A stretch of 19,133 nucleotides of DNA, from NCBI GenBank assembly GCA_938040915.1, contig CALHZE010000209.1:1-19133 (forward strand), given 5' to 3'. Position 1 is the first letter of the stretch. Every line of letters starts with the position of its first letter. This DNA comes from an uncultured Bacteroidia bacterium (GTDB taxonomy: Bacteria > Bacteroidota > Bacteroidia > Bacteroidales > CAJPTX01). Made by a program: the position numbers and the translations under genes. This document shows, piece by piece, positions 1 to 7,129 of the stretch. A model generated the notes under the pieces. It worked only from the letters and a program-made list of their open reading frames with translations, made no database searches and was not told the DNA's origin.

Positions 1-110
1 CGCCTTCGCTACGCCTTCGCTACGCCTTCGCTACGCCTTCGCTACGCCTTCGCTATGCCCTCGCTATGCCCTCGCTACGCCCTCGCTATGCCCTCGCTAC
101 GCCCTCGCTA
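1..110. repeat. 11-bp tandem repeat array, ten copies, cut by the window edge
   Basis: Ten head-to-tail copies of an 11-bp unit start at base 1 and stop at base 110. The first five (1-55) are identical, CGCCTTCGCTA. The next five (56-110) are YGCCCTCGCTA, where the first base runs T, T, C, T, C. The array begins at the window edge, so its true length is unknown. Because 11 is not a multiple of 3, a frame through the array reads an 11-residue repeat, and I see no gene that uses it. It lies upstream of the sigma factor gene, separated by a pyrimidine-rich stretch. The two-block structure suggests local slippage and homogenisation. Confidence 0.93.
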
Positions 111-396
111 GGCTCCCCCCGTCCTTTTCCCACCCCATTCTCGCTCGCTTAGTTTCCCCCGCCTATATTTTCCCAGAGGTGTTATTTTTGCGCTTCCACG
201 TCTTAGGTTTTTTCCGCTCGAGCGGGAGGGGGCTGAAAGGCAGACGGAGACAAGGGTCGTTTAATTTCATTAACAATTGTGACCTATACCCGAGAAGCAA
301 AGCGCGTCTATTGTTCGTAACTTGTCTAGATTTTGATTCTTTTTTATATTGTTTTCTGTTACCTTTGATTGTACTAAAGACTCGTATACTTACGCC
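111..396. other. Intergenic leader before the sigma factor gene
   Basis: This stretch of about 285 bp has no convincing gene on either strand. Short open frames on both strands lack recognisable protein character. It begins with a C-rich run (111-175) and holds a perfect 12-bp palindrome, CCGCTCGAGCGG, at 214-225 next to a T-run. It then becomes A+T-rich (310-390), where a Bacteroidetes-type promoter lies. The palindrome is not followed by a T-tract on either strand, so it is not a convincing terminator. Confidence 0.6.
332..367 (+). promoter_or_regulatory. Putative Bacteroidetes-type promoter for the sigma factor operon
   Basis: TACCTTTG at 360-367 is an exact match to the Bacteroidetes -7 consensus TAnnTTTG. 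A TTTG at 332-335 could be the -33 element, but the 24-nt spacer is longer than the usual 19-21. Transcription would start near 373, leaving a leader of about 24 nt before the ATG at 397. This also argues against any upstream start codon for the sigma factor. Confidence 0.5.
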
Positions 397-1011
397 ATGA
401 ACCAAGAATTAAGCAACCTTTCCGAGAAAGCCCTCATGGATTGGGAACTCGTGCAACGGGCTTGCAATGGCGATGAGGAAGCGTTTCGCGTCCTGCATGA
501 CAAGTATCGGAGTAAAATCTACTATCTCGTCCTCAAAATCGTGAACAACCCGACCGATGCCGAAGATGTGACCATCGAGGCTTTTGGGAAGGCGTTCAAA
601 AACATCAACCAGTACGTACCGCGTTATGCCTTTAGCTCGTGGCTCTTTAAGATAGCCACCAACAACAGTATCGACTACTGTAGGCGGAAGCGATTACTAC
701 AGAAAGACTATGAGGACGTGAACGGGGATACGACGGCGAAAGAGAACCTTGTGACGGCGACCGCGCCCGACCCAGAACAGCAGATGATACGCGATCAGAA
801 CATGCAGCGTCTCGAACAGCTCGTCACCACCTTGCGTCCACAGTATCAGCGCCTAGTGCGCCTGCGTTATTTCGAAGAGCTCTCTTACGAAGAGATCTCA
901 GTCAAACTAGACCTCCCGATGGGAACGGTCAAGGCACAGCTGTTCCGAGCTCGGAACATGCTCCAAGACCTCCTGCGTGCGTCGACCGACGGCGAGTTCC
1001 ATGATTTTTAG
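397..1011 (+). CDS. RNA polymerase sigma-70 family (ECF-like) sigma factor
   Basis: This 204-residue protein has the two-domain layout of small sigma factors. Region 2 (about residues 24-100) holds the DAEDVTIEAFGKAF core-binding helix (54-67) and an FSSWLFKIATNN segment followed by a basic CRRKR patch, as in -10 recognition helices. After a variable acidic linker, region 4 (about 145-192) has a helix-turn-helix with LSYEEISVKLDLPMGTVKAQ. It would direct RNA polymerase to a set of alternative promoters. The ATG at 397 is preferred because it gives a normal N-terminus and follows the promoter by about 30 nt; an upstream GTG/TTG start would add 16 unlikely residues. No anti-sigma factor gene lies next to it, so it may be controlled at the level of transcription or by a distant partner. 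It heads a compact gene run with rsmG 53 bp downstream, a linkage I recall from other Bacteroidales. The regulon cannot be told from the sequence. Confidence 0.93.
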   Translation: MNQELSNLSEKALMDWELVQRACNGDEEAFRVLHDKYRSKIYYLVLKIVNNPTDAEDVTIEAFGKAFKNINQYVPRYAFSSWLFKIATNNSIDYCRRKRLLQKDYEDVNGDTTAKENLVTATAPDPEQQMIRDQNMQRLEQLVTTLRPQYQRLVRLRYFEELSYEEISVKLDLPMGTVKAQLFRARNMLQDLLRASTDGEFHDF

Positions 1012-1064
1012 CCGTGGGGCGCGTGGTGGGGACGTGAGGTCGTCAATCGGTTAGAGAAAGAGAA

Positions 1065-1685
1065 ATGGACATCCGTGCGCTCTTACAAGGGTTTTACCCC
1101 GATCTCACGCTACACCAGCTCGAGCTTTTGGAGCGCTTTGCCGCCGAGCTTACGGCGTGGAACGAAAAGATTAATCTCGTTTCCCGCAAAGACATCGAGT
1201 GTCTTGCCGAGCATCACCTCGTCCACTCGCTCGCTCCCATGCGTTTGCCCTCTTGTCAACCGCGGGGGCGGGTGCTCGACTTGGGCACCGGTGGGGGCTT
1301 GCCGGGTGTGCCGCTCGCCATAGCCTATCCTGACCTTTCGTTCCACTTGGTCGACTCGATCGCTAAGAAGATTCGGGTTGTCGAAGCCACGGTAGCGGCT
1401 CTCGGTTTGAAGAACGTGCGGGTTTCTTGCGGACGCGCCGAAGCCCTCCCGCGGGGCGAATATGACATGGTCGTCACGCGAGGGGTTGCTACGCTCGGGC
1501 AGTTGTGGCAGTGGGCGTCGCCGCGCTTGCGTCGCGGGGGTGGGTTGGTCGCCTATAAGGGCTATCCGTTGCCGGAGTCAGACTGTGTGGGGTTGGCGGC
1601 TTCTTTCGTGCAGGTACATCCGTTGGGAGAGCTCTTGTCGGGCGAATACTTCGCACAGAAATGTCTCGTGGAGGTGCACTCCTAG
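1065..1685 (+). CDS. rsmG: 16S rRNA (guanine-N7)-methyltransferase RsmG (GidB)
   Basis: RsmG uses S-adenosylmethionine to methylate N7 of a conserved guanine (G527 in E. coli numbering) of 16S rRNA; loss of the enzyme in other bacteria gives low-level streptomycin resistance. The 206-residue length is normal. Family landmarks are WNEKINLVSRKD near residues 32-43, the HHLVHS segment, the SAM-binding glycine loop DLGTGGGLPGVPLAI (about 72-86), the acidic VDS motif after the second strand, and VVTRGVA in the catalytic region. The start ATG follows a purine-rich leader (GAAAGAGAA). The last 25 bases overlap the start of the histidine kinase gene in another frame, which suggests translational coupling. 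No key residue appears to be missing. Confidence 0.96.
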   Translation: MDIRALLQGFYPDLTLHQLELLERFAAELTAWNEKINLVSRKDIECLAEHHLVHSLAPMRLPSCQPRGRVLDLGTGGGLPGVPLAIAYPDLSFHLVDSIAKKIRVVEATVAALGLKNVRVSCGRAEALPRGEYDMVVTRGVATLGQLWQWASPRLRRGGGLVAYKGYPLPESDCVGLAASFVQVHPLGELLSGEYFAQKCLVEVHS

Positions 1686-3694
1686 GGGGGGCAAAACGCG
1701 TATCAATCGAGATTTACGGGCGCATACGATGGTGTTCGTACAACAGAGCCTTGTTTTTCCTCTTCCTCTTCTCGCTCCTTTCTTTTTCCCTCCACGCGAC
1801 AGAGACGCTTACCGAGCTTTACTTTGCCCTGCAGAGTGAGAAAGCGCGCGGGAGCGCAACGCAGCAAATCTTACACACGGTGGCGCCACATTACAACGTC
1901 GTGCTCGATAGTGGGCGCGTCGTGCGCGACACGCCGTATGCCCAAGCCATGGCACGCCTGAGCTTAGCGTATGCGCTTCACGAGCAGTATGCTTACAACC
2001 CCTCGGCACAACTCTGCAACAAGCTCATTTCTTACTACAACGAACAGCAAGACACGGCGCACGCCACCTCGAGCCTCTTGCTCTTGAGTGCCAACTACCT
2101 ACAGCTTGGCTTGCTGGGCGACGCTTTGCCACTGATTTTGCAGGCAAAGCTGATGGCTAGTGAGGCCAAAGATTCGTTGCAAGAGCTCCACTCGCTTCAG
2201 ATGTTGGGGCAGATTTACCTGCTGGGCGGCAAGTATGAGGCGAGTCTTGTCTATACAGACGAGGGGATCGCTTATTGCCAGCAGTCGCTCTCGGTCAGAT
2301 GCGAGCGATACCTTGCCGAGTTGCTCTGTCAACAGAGTCAAGCCTACTTAGCGCTCCACCGAGCCCAGGAGTGTATCGCACCGCTCCAGCAAGGGATTCT
2401 CTTGAGCGACGAACATCAATTGCACAAGTTGCGCGTGAAGACGCGACGGCTGTTTGGCGATGTCTATCTTGCCCAAGGGCGCTATCCGAAAGCAGAGCAA
2501 TATTACCTTGAGGCGCTTTACTTTTCGCGTCTCGAACACCAGCATGCCGAGCGCATCGCCGTCTTGCAACAGCTGAGTGCTTTACGCAAGGCGCAGGAGC
2601 GCTGTGATGATGCGTTGATTTACAATGACAAGGCACTCGCGCTTGCCGACTCGTTGCGTTTGGCTGGCGATCTGCGAGATCTCCTTTGGCAGCGTTACCA
2701 GTTTACGCGCGAAGATGCCCCTGAGGAGGCACTGGCTTGTCTCGAACGCTATGTCGCCCTCCGCGACTCGTTGGAGTATTATGTGGTGCAGACCAAGCTC
2801 GACATCCAGCACGACCGCTATGAGCAGCAGCTGCGCGACAAACAGTTGGAGATGCAGGGACTACAGATCGAGCGTGACCGGTATGCGAAGCTTTTTTTGG
2901 TGAGTGGGCTCGTCTTGCTCGTGGCTATTTTGTTGTGGGTGACCCACCAGCGTCGCAAGAAAATCGCGCGTCTTGCACAGGAGGCACTTGCCAAAAATCG
3001 GCTCTTTTCCCTCGTTTCCCACGACACCAAGAACTATGCCCTCTCAATACAGGTCGCCCTACGCCAGCTTGCCGGTCTCTACCACACCATGCCCGAGGAG
3101 CAAATCAGGGAGTATCTGCGGGAGCTCAATAATGCGGCAGATATGCAGATGGAGTTTCTCACCAACCTCTTGCAGTGGTCGCGTTTACAGCTCAATGCGG
3201 TGCGTTATATGCCCTCAACCTTTGTGCTTGCCGAGCTTTTGGAGCAGAATCTCGCCGCCTCTGAGCTTGCGCTCAAAAACAAAGAGTTGCGTGGGTACGT
3301 AGTAGGAGATAAGGGGGCGTGTCTTTGCGCCGATCGCGATATGGTGGATGTCATTGTGCGTAACCTACTCTCTAACGCAATTAAGTTCTCACCGCGGGGA
3401 GGGGAGGTGTGTCTCGCGGTCGAGTATGTGCGGGGCGGGCTTCGCCTTACGGTGACAGACCACGGCGCGGGGATGACCCCCGAGCAAATACAGAAGATCG
3501 GGCTTCTTGAGCAACGGTTGCTCAACACGGGGACAAAGGGGAGTCAGGGGGCTGGGCTAGGGTTGGTGCTCTGCCAGATCCTCGCCCAGCGGAACGGAGG
3601 AAAGCTCGGGGTAGACTCGACGATCGGGGAGGGGACGCGTATGTCAGTTACCTTTGCGATGAAAAAGAGAATAACAACAACCGGACAACAATAA
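1661..3694 (+). CDS. Sensor histidine kinase with periplasmic TPR repeats
   Basis: This 677-residue membrane kinase is the likely sensor partner of the response regulator 9 bp downstream. The layout is an N-terminal signal or anchor sequence (hydrophobic core about 31-44, after several basic residues), then TPR-like helical repeats (about 50-370) expected in the periplasm, a coiled coil, one transmembrane helix (about 410-428) followed by RRKK, and a cytoplasmic kinase. The phospho-acceptor is H454 in the SHDTKN motif. The ATPase domain shows the N box (RNLLSNAIKFS, around N572), the G1 box DHGAGM (600-605) and the G2 box GAGLGL (630-635). The H box departs slightly from the common SHDLKNP/SHELRTP form. 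The first ATG overlaps the 3' end of rsmG; it leaves a long basic n-region, so a later non-ATG start is possible. The TPRs probably bind a peptide or protein ligand, but the signal is unknown. Confidence 0.93.
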   Translation: MSRGGALLGGAKRVSIEIYGRIRWCSYNRALFFLFLFSLLSFSLHATETLTELYFALQSEKARGSATQQILHTVAPHYNVVLDSGRVVRDTPYAQAMARLSLAYALHEQYAYNPSAQLCNKLISYYNEQQDTAHATSSLLLLSANYLQLGLLGDALPLILQAKLMASEAKDSLQELHSLQMLGQIYLLGGKYEASLVYTDEGIAYCQQSLSVRCERYLAELLCQQSQAYLALHRAQECIAPLQQGILLSDEHQLHKLRVKTRRLFGDVYLAQGRYPKAEQYYLEALYFSRLEHQHAERIAVLQQLSALRKAQERCDDALIYNDKALALADSLRLAGDLRDLLWQRYQFTREDAPEEALACLERYVALRDSLEYYVVQTKLDIQHDRYEQQLRDKQLEMQGLQIERDRYAKLFLVSGLVLLVAILLWVTHQRRKKIARLAQEALAKNRLFSLVSHDTKNYALSIQVALRQLAGLYHTMPEEQIREYLRELNNAADMQMEFLTNLLQWSRLQLNAVRYMPSTFVLAELLEQNLAASELALKNKELRGYVVGDKGACLCADRDMVDVIVRNLLSNAIKFSPRGGEVCLAVEYVRGGLRLTVTDHGAGMTPEQIQKIGLLEQRLLNTGTKGSQGAGLGLVLCQILAQRNGGKLGVDSTIGEGTRMSVTFAMKKRITTTGQQ

Positions 3695-3703
3695 GGAAGC
3701 GAA

Positions 3704-4350
3704 ATGGCTAGAATCTTGGTGGTAGATGACCATGCACTCGTTTGGGGGTATCGACCGCATTACAAAATGCAGGAAAGGGCTACGAGGTCGTGGGGAGTGT
3801 AGGCTCTGTGCGCGAGTGTTATGAGTTTCTAGATACGCACGCAGCACCCGACCTCATTTTGTTAGATATTATTTTGCCAGACGGATCGGGCGAGGACGTC
3901 GCACGTCGCGTACGCAAAGAGTACCCTGATGTTCGGATTTTGGTCCTCTCGGCAGAAAGCTCCGACGAGGTCATCTTAAACCTTGTCGAGGCTGATATTC
4001 ATGGCTTCGTTTCCAAAGACGAGCTGCTTGACGAGATGTTGGTGGGGGTGGGCTACGTCCTCGAGGGCGAAAAGTTTTTTGGTAAAAAGACTGACGAGCT
4101 CCTCAAGGCGCTTTACTCTGACAAGAGCCGACGCGAGCGAGCGCACGCTGATACGCTCTTTTCTGACCGCGAACGCGAGGTGATCACATATTGTTGCGAG
4201 GGGCGTCCGACCAAAGAGATTAGCGATTTGCTGAAAATTTCGCCCCGTACCGTTGATGCTCACAAAGCAAACATCTTCTCAAAGTTGGGGATTAACAATA
4301 CCGTCGAGCTGGTGCGTTACGCACTCAAACACAGGTTGGTAAAACTCTAA
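3704..4350 (+). CDS. NarL/LuxR-family response regulator, apparently frameshifted near base 3743
   Basis: The gene encodes a receiver domain joined to a LuxR-type helix-turn-helix, the expected output of the kinase upstream. Translation from the ATG at 3704 gives MARILVVDDHALV, the normal first strand and acidic pocket (D8, D9), but this frame ends in a stop shortly after. From about 3742 a second frame, -1 relative to the first, continues with GVSTALQNAGKGYEVVG and runs to the stop at 4348-4350. It holds the phospho-acceptor Asp in LILLDIILPDGSGED (near residue 55), the LSAES switch region and the FVSKDE lysine. The C-terminal DNA-binding domain is intact (LFSDREREVITYCCEGRPT through ISPRTVDAHKANI). 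The break lies in T3G5. If real, the gene is inactive, or yields from TTG 3742 a protein lacking the acidic pocket. It may also be a sequencing error or slippage site. Confidence 0.85.
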
Positions 4351-4365
4351 TTAGGGGGAGGGTAG

Positions 4366-5469
4366 ATGAAGCGATTAAGACACGCCCAGTGCAGCAGGGG
4401 GCTTTGGGTCAGTCTATTATTCTTAGGAGGCATTCTTGCCGGTTGTGCGTCGAAACACACTTTGCGCGTAAGACCCTACGAGGCAAGTAAACCGCTGAAG
4501 GCGAACGAGTGGGTCTACTACCTCCCGCAAACGGTCTTAGACTTCGGTTTCTGTATGGAGGTGCGGCGCTTTACGCCAGGACCTTATGCCGCATACTGTA
4601 ATACGCTCTTAGGCTTTCCGGCAAAAGAGCGCCCCGAGGCAACAACCTATCGCATTGTGGAGGTCACGCTCACCCAACACCAAGAGGCCGATCTCCGCGC
4701 CCCATACGTGGTGCAACAGACGGGCATTGCCGACCGAGACTTTGTGGCGCTGAGTCGCGGGGGGTGGTTAATCCCTTCCCAACAACGGGGGACGACCAGC
4801 ATGACAGGACAACGAACCATGGCGCTTTCGCCTGCCGAGTTTGTGGATCGGAGTACCGAACCCTTTATCGACTCGCAACGGAGTGTCTTACACGCCGTCC
4901 GACAGCACGACTCGACCTTTGAGAGCGTCCCTGTGGCGCGCGAGGTGGCGGTCAAGCGCACGGAGGCTGAAAAGGCGCAACAAGCCGCCAATGTGATCTT
5001 TCAGCTACGGAAGCGGCGTCTCGACCTCCTCTCGGGCGAGGAAGTGCCTGCCTCGGCTGACGCGCTCGTGGTGGTGCTTAGGGAACTGAGTCGCTTGGAG
5101 GCGGAGTATCTTTCCCTCTTTCGCGGCGTGACTCAGCGTGACACCGTTTGGGGAAGATTGTCGTTTGTCCCTCAGCCGACGATGACCACGGCGATTCCGT
5201 GTCGATTCTCCCCATCGCGCGGGATTGTCGCTGCCCATGAGATGACGGCGCAGCCCGTGGTGTTACATCTGGAAAGTGAGGGGGAAGCCGAGAGTATGCC
5301 CTCGCCGTCGAGTGTCAAAAACGCCTACTTCTACCGTTCGCAACGCGAGGTAAATCTACGCCTGATGCTTGACAATCAAACGCTGTATGAGGGGCGTGTC
5401 TCCCTTTCGCAGGGGGGCGACGTGCTACACCGCCCTATAGCCCAGCCGTGTTATGATGTCTACGATTGA
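4366..5469 (+). CDS. DUF4831-family lipoprotein
   Basis: This is a 367-residue predicted lipoprotein of the DUF4831 family, which is found in Bacteroidota and has no known biochemical function. A lipoprotein signal ends in the lipobox LAGC, with the modified cysteine at residue 27. No acidic residue directly follows it, so surface export cannot be judged. Family-like parts include WVYYLPQTVLDFGFCMEV after the signal, a TPGPYAAYCNTLLGF segment, and a later helical segment (AEKAQQAANVIFQLRKRRLDLLSGEE) followed by LSRLEAEYLSLFRG. An AG-rich ribosome-binding region (GGGGGAGGG) precedes the ATG. The gene follows the response regulator by 15 bp and overlaps the amidohydrolase gene by 17 bp, so it sits in the same transcription unit. 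It is probably an envelope protein; its substrate or partner cannot be inferred. Confidence 0.85.
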   Translation: MKRLRHAQCSRGLWVSLLFLGGILAGCASKHTLRVRPYEASKPLKANEWVYYLPQTVLDFGFCMEVRRFTPGPYAAYCNTLLGFPAKERPEATTYRIVEVTLTQHQEADLRAPYVVQQTGIADRDFVALSRGGWLIPSQQRGTTSMTGQRTMALSPAEFVDRSTEPFIDSQRSVLHAVRQHDSTFESVPVAREVAVKRTEAEKAQQAANVIFQLRKRRLDLLSGEEVPASADALVVVLRELSRLEAEYLSLFRGVTQRDTVWGRLSFVPQPTMTTAIPCRFSPSRGIVAAHEMTAQPVVLHLESEGEAESMPSPSSVKNAYFYRSQREVNLRLMLDNQTLYEGRVSLSQGGDVLHRPIAQPCYDVYD

Positions 5470-6607
5470 GGAATTCGTCCGCACCGTGCGTCGCACCCTC
5501 CACCGTCACCCCGAGCTTTCGGGCAAGGAGACGCGCAGCTCGGCTTACTTACAGGGCATTTTAGACGAACGGGGCTGGGAGATTGCGCCCATCCCCCATA
5601 CCACGAGCTTTTTGGCCTATAAGACGGGGCGTTTACCCTACACCGTGGGCTTTCGTGCAGAGCTCGATGCTTTGCCGATACACGAGGTGTGTCGTGAGCA
5701 GACGCGGGAATATGCGAGTGAAACACCTGGGGTCATGCATGCCTGTGGGCACGACATGCACGCTGCTCTAGCCATCGGGCTTGCCTTAGAGCGCGATGCG
5801 GCGGAAGGGGAGGGATACCCGAACCTGCTTTTGGTTTTCGAATCTTCGGAAGAGGTCTTACCCGGTGGTGCGCAAGCGATTTTGGCGAGTGAGGCTTTTG
5901 CGGCACATCGCCTTGACCTTATGTTGGCCTTCCACTGTGACCCTGATTGGGCGGTGGGGACGCTAGGCATCCGAGGGGGGCAGTATATGGCCTCGGGCGA
6001 CGAACTCTGGGTTACTGTGCACGGTAAGGCGGCGCACGGGGGGCTGCCCCATACGGGGGTTGATACGCTGCTGGTCGCCGCCCATATCTTGGTGGCGCTA
6101 CAGAGTGTTGTCGCGCGCAATGTGCCGAGTGCCGAGTCGGTCGTCCTCTCTTTTGGTCACGTGGCGTGTGAGGGGCGTATGAATCTTATCCCTGCCAAGG
6201 TGCGCCTTGAGGGGACACTCCGCACCCAATCAGAAACGTGGCGTAGGGAGGCTAAGGAGCGCATTGCCACCATTGTCCAACACACCGCGGCTGCTTTTGG
6301 GGCGACGGCATCGTTGGAGATTCGCGAGGGGTATCCGCCCCTTTGCAATGACCAGAGGCTTGCCGAGCGAGCCGCGCAACTCTTGACCCAACACGGGGAT
6401 CGTGTCGAACCCCTCGGGTTGCGGATGACTACCGATGATTTTGCTTACTTTGCACAACGGTTTCCTTCGCTCTTCTTGCGTTTGGGGGTCGGGCGCACAG
6501 GCAATGTACACTTGGGAGAGTTCTGTCCCGACGAGGGGGCGCTCGCCCACGGGCTCAGTGTCTTGCCGCTCTTGGTATGTAACTTGTGGCGAGGGGAACT
6601 CAAATAA
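5453..6607 (+). CDS. M20-family metallopeptidase (amidohydrolase, hippurate/N-acyl-amino-acid hydrolase type)
   Basis: This 384-residue cytosolic hydrolase belongs to peptidase family M20, subgroup D, which cleaves N-acyl groups from amino acids and related amides using two metal ions. The metal-binding CGHDMH motif lies at 98-103, the catalytic and metal-binding EE pair at 133-134 in ESSEEVLPGGA, and a ligand His at 161 in FHCDP. The dimerisation lid carries GKAAHGGLPHTGVD. Near the C-terminus, TTDDFAYF and HLGEFCPDE match the last conserved metal-binding block. No signal peptide is present. Two adjacent ATG codons (5453 and 5456) are possible; both overlap the end of the lipoprotein gene, which implies coupled translation. 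The natural substrate is unknown: N-acetyl-diaminopimelate, hippurate-like and other N-acyl amino acids are all possible. Confidence 0.92.
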   Translation: MMSTIEEFVRTVRRTLHRHPELSGKETRSSAYLQGILDERGWEIAPIPHTTSFLAYKTGRLPYTVGFRAELDALPIHEVCREQTREYASETPGVMHACGHDMHAALAIGLALERDAAEGEGYPNLLLVFESSEEVLPGGAQAILASEAFAAHRLDLMLAFHCDPDWAVGTLGIRGGQYMASGDELWVTVHGKAAHGGLPHTGVDTLLVAAHILVALQSVVARNVPSAESVVLSFGHVACEGRMNLIPAKVRLEGTLRTQSETWRREAKERIATIVQHTAAAFGATASLEIREGYPPLCNDQRLAERAAQLLTQHGDRVEPLGLRMTTDDFAYFAQRFPSLFLRLGVGRTGNVHLGEFCPDEGALAHGLSVLPLLVCNLWRGELK

Positions 6608-6637
6608 CCTATAAAATTACGTGGAGGACTAGCAAAG

Positions 6638-7036
6638 ATGAGATTATGGTTTGTGATAACGCCGCTCCTCTTTTCCCTTTCTTTTACCATGGGGGTGTGT
6701 GCGGAGAAGAGCCCGATTGTCGAGATCGAGCGAGCTTTTGCCAGTGGCGATGCGGAGAAGCTATACCCTTACTTTGGGGCGACGGTCGACCTACGCATCC
6801 TAGAAACAGAGAACTTGTATGGCAATGCGCAAGCGAAGGTCTTGTTATCTAATTTCTTTACCGAGCACCCGCCGGCGAGTTTTGTGGTTGTGCACCGTAA
6901 GATGCGTTCTGACAATTCGTTTCTGATAGGCACTTACTCCACGCGCTCGAACTCGTACCGGATCAGCATCTTTCTCAAAATCGAGCCCGAGAAGGCGCGC
7001 ATCTCGCAAATTCTGATTCAGAACTCAGGGTCGTAG
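6638..7036 (+). CDS. Secreted DUF4783-family protein
   Basis: This small protein of 132 residues has an N-terminal signal peptide (hydrophobic core about 6-20, probable cleavage after VCA) and a mature domain of about 110 residues. The mature part (IVEIERAFASGDAEKLYPYFGATVDL, then a central NFFTEHPPASFVVVH and a C-terminal RISIFLKIE) fits the DUF4783 family, whose compact alpha+beta fold resembles NTF2/SnoaL-like proteins. Function is unknown; a periplasmic binding or structural role is only inference. An AG-rich sequence (GGAGGA) lies upstream of the ATG. It is 30 bp after the amidohydrolase gene and is probably the last gene of that run, because the next gene has its own promoter. Confidence 0.85.
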   Translation: MRLWFVITPLLFSLSFTMGVCAEKSPIVEIERAFASGDAEKLYPYFGATVDLRILETENLYGNAQAKVLLSNFFTEHPPASFVVVHRKMRSDNSFLIGTYSTRSNSYRISIFLKIEPEKARISQILIQNSGS

Positions 7037-7071
7037 GGCGAGTGGGTGTCGTTTATACGACACACGCTCGT

Positions 7072-7103
7072 TTTGCTTATATGGCATATTCGTTGTACTT
7101 TAG
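7072..7103 (+). promoter_or_regulatory. Putative Bacteroidetes-type promoter of the BspA-like gene
   Basis: TTTG at 7072-7075 is followed after exactly 20 nt by TACTTTAG at 7096-7103, one mismatch from TAnnTTTG. The predicted start of transcription near 7110 leaves about 20 nt before the ATG at 7130. That supports this ATG over the in-frame start 84 bp upstream, which would lie before the promoter. The surroundings are A+T-rich. Confidence 0.6.
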
Positions 7104-7129
7104 TCATATTCACTAAACTGGTAAGCATC

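Noticed and set aside
1..110. CRISPR array
   Set aside because: Units are 11 bp with no spacers between them; this is a plain tandem repeat.
163..405. Open frames on both strands in the leader before the sigma factor
   Set aside because: The translations look like random Arg/Lys/Ser-rich or Phe/Leu-rich sequence, overlap each other and the promoter, and show no family features.
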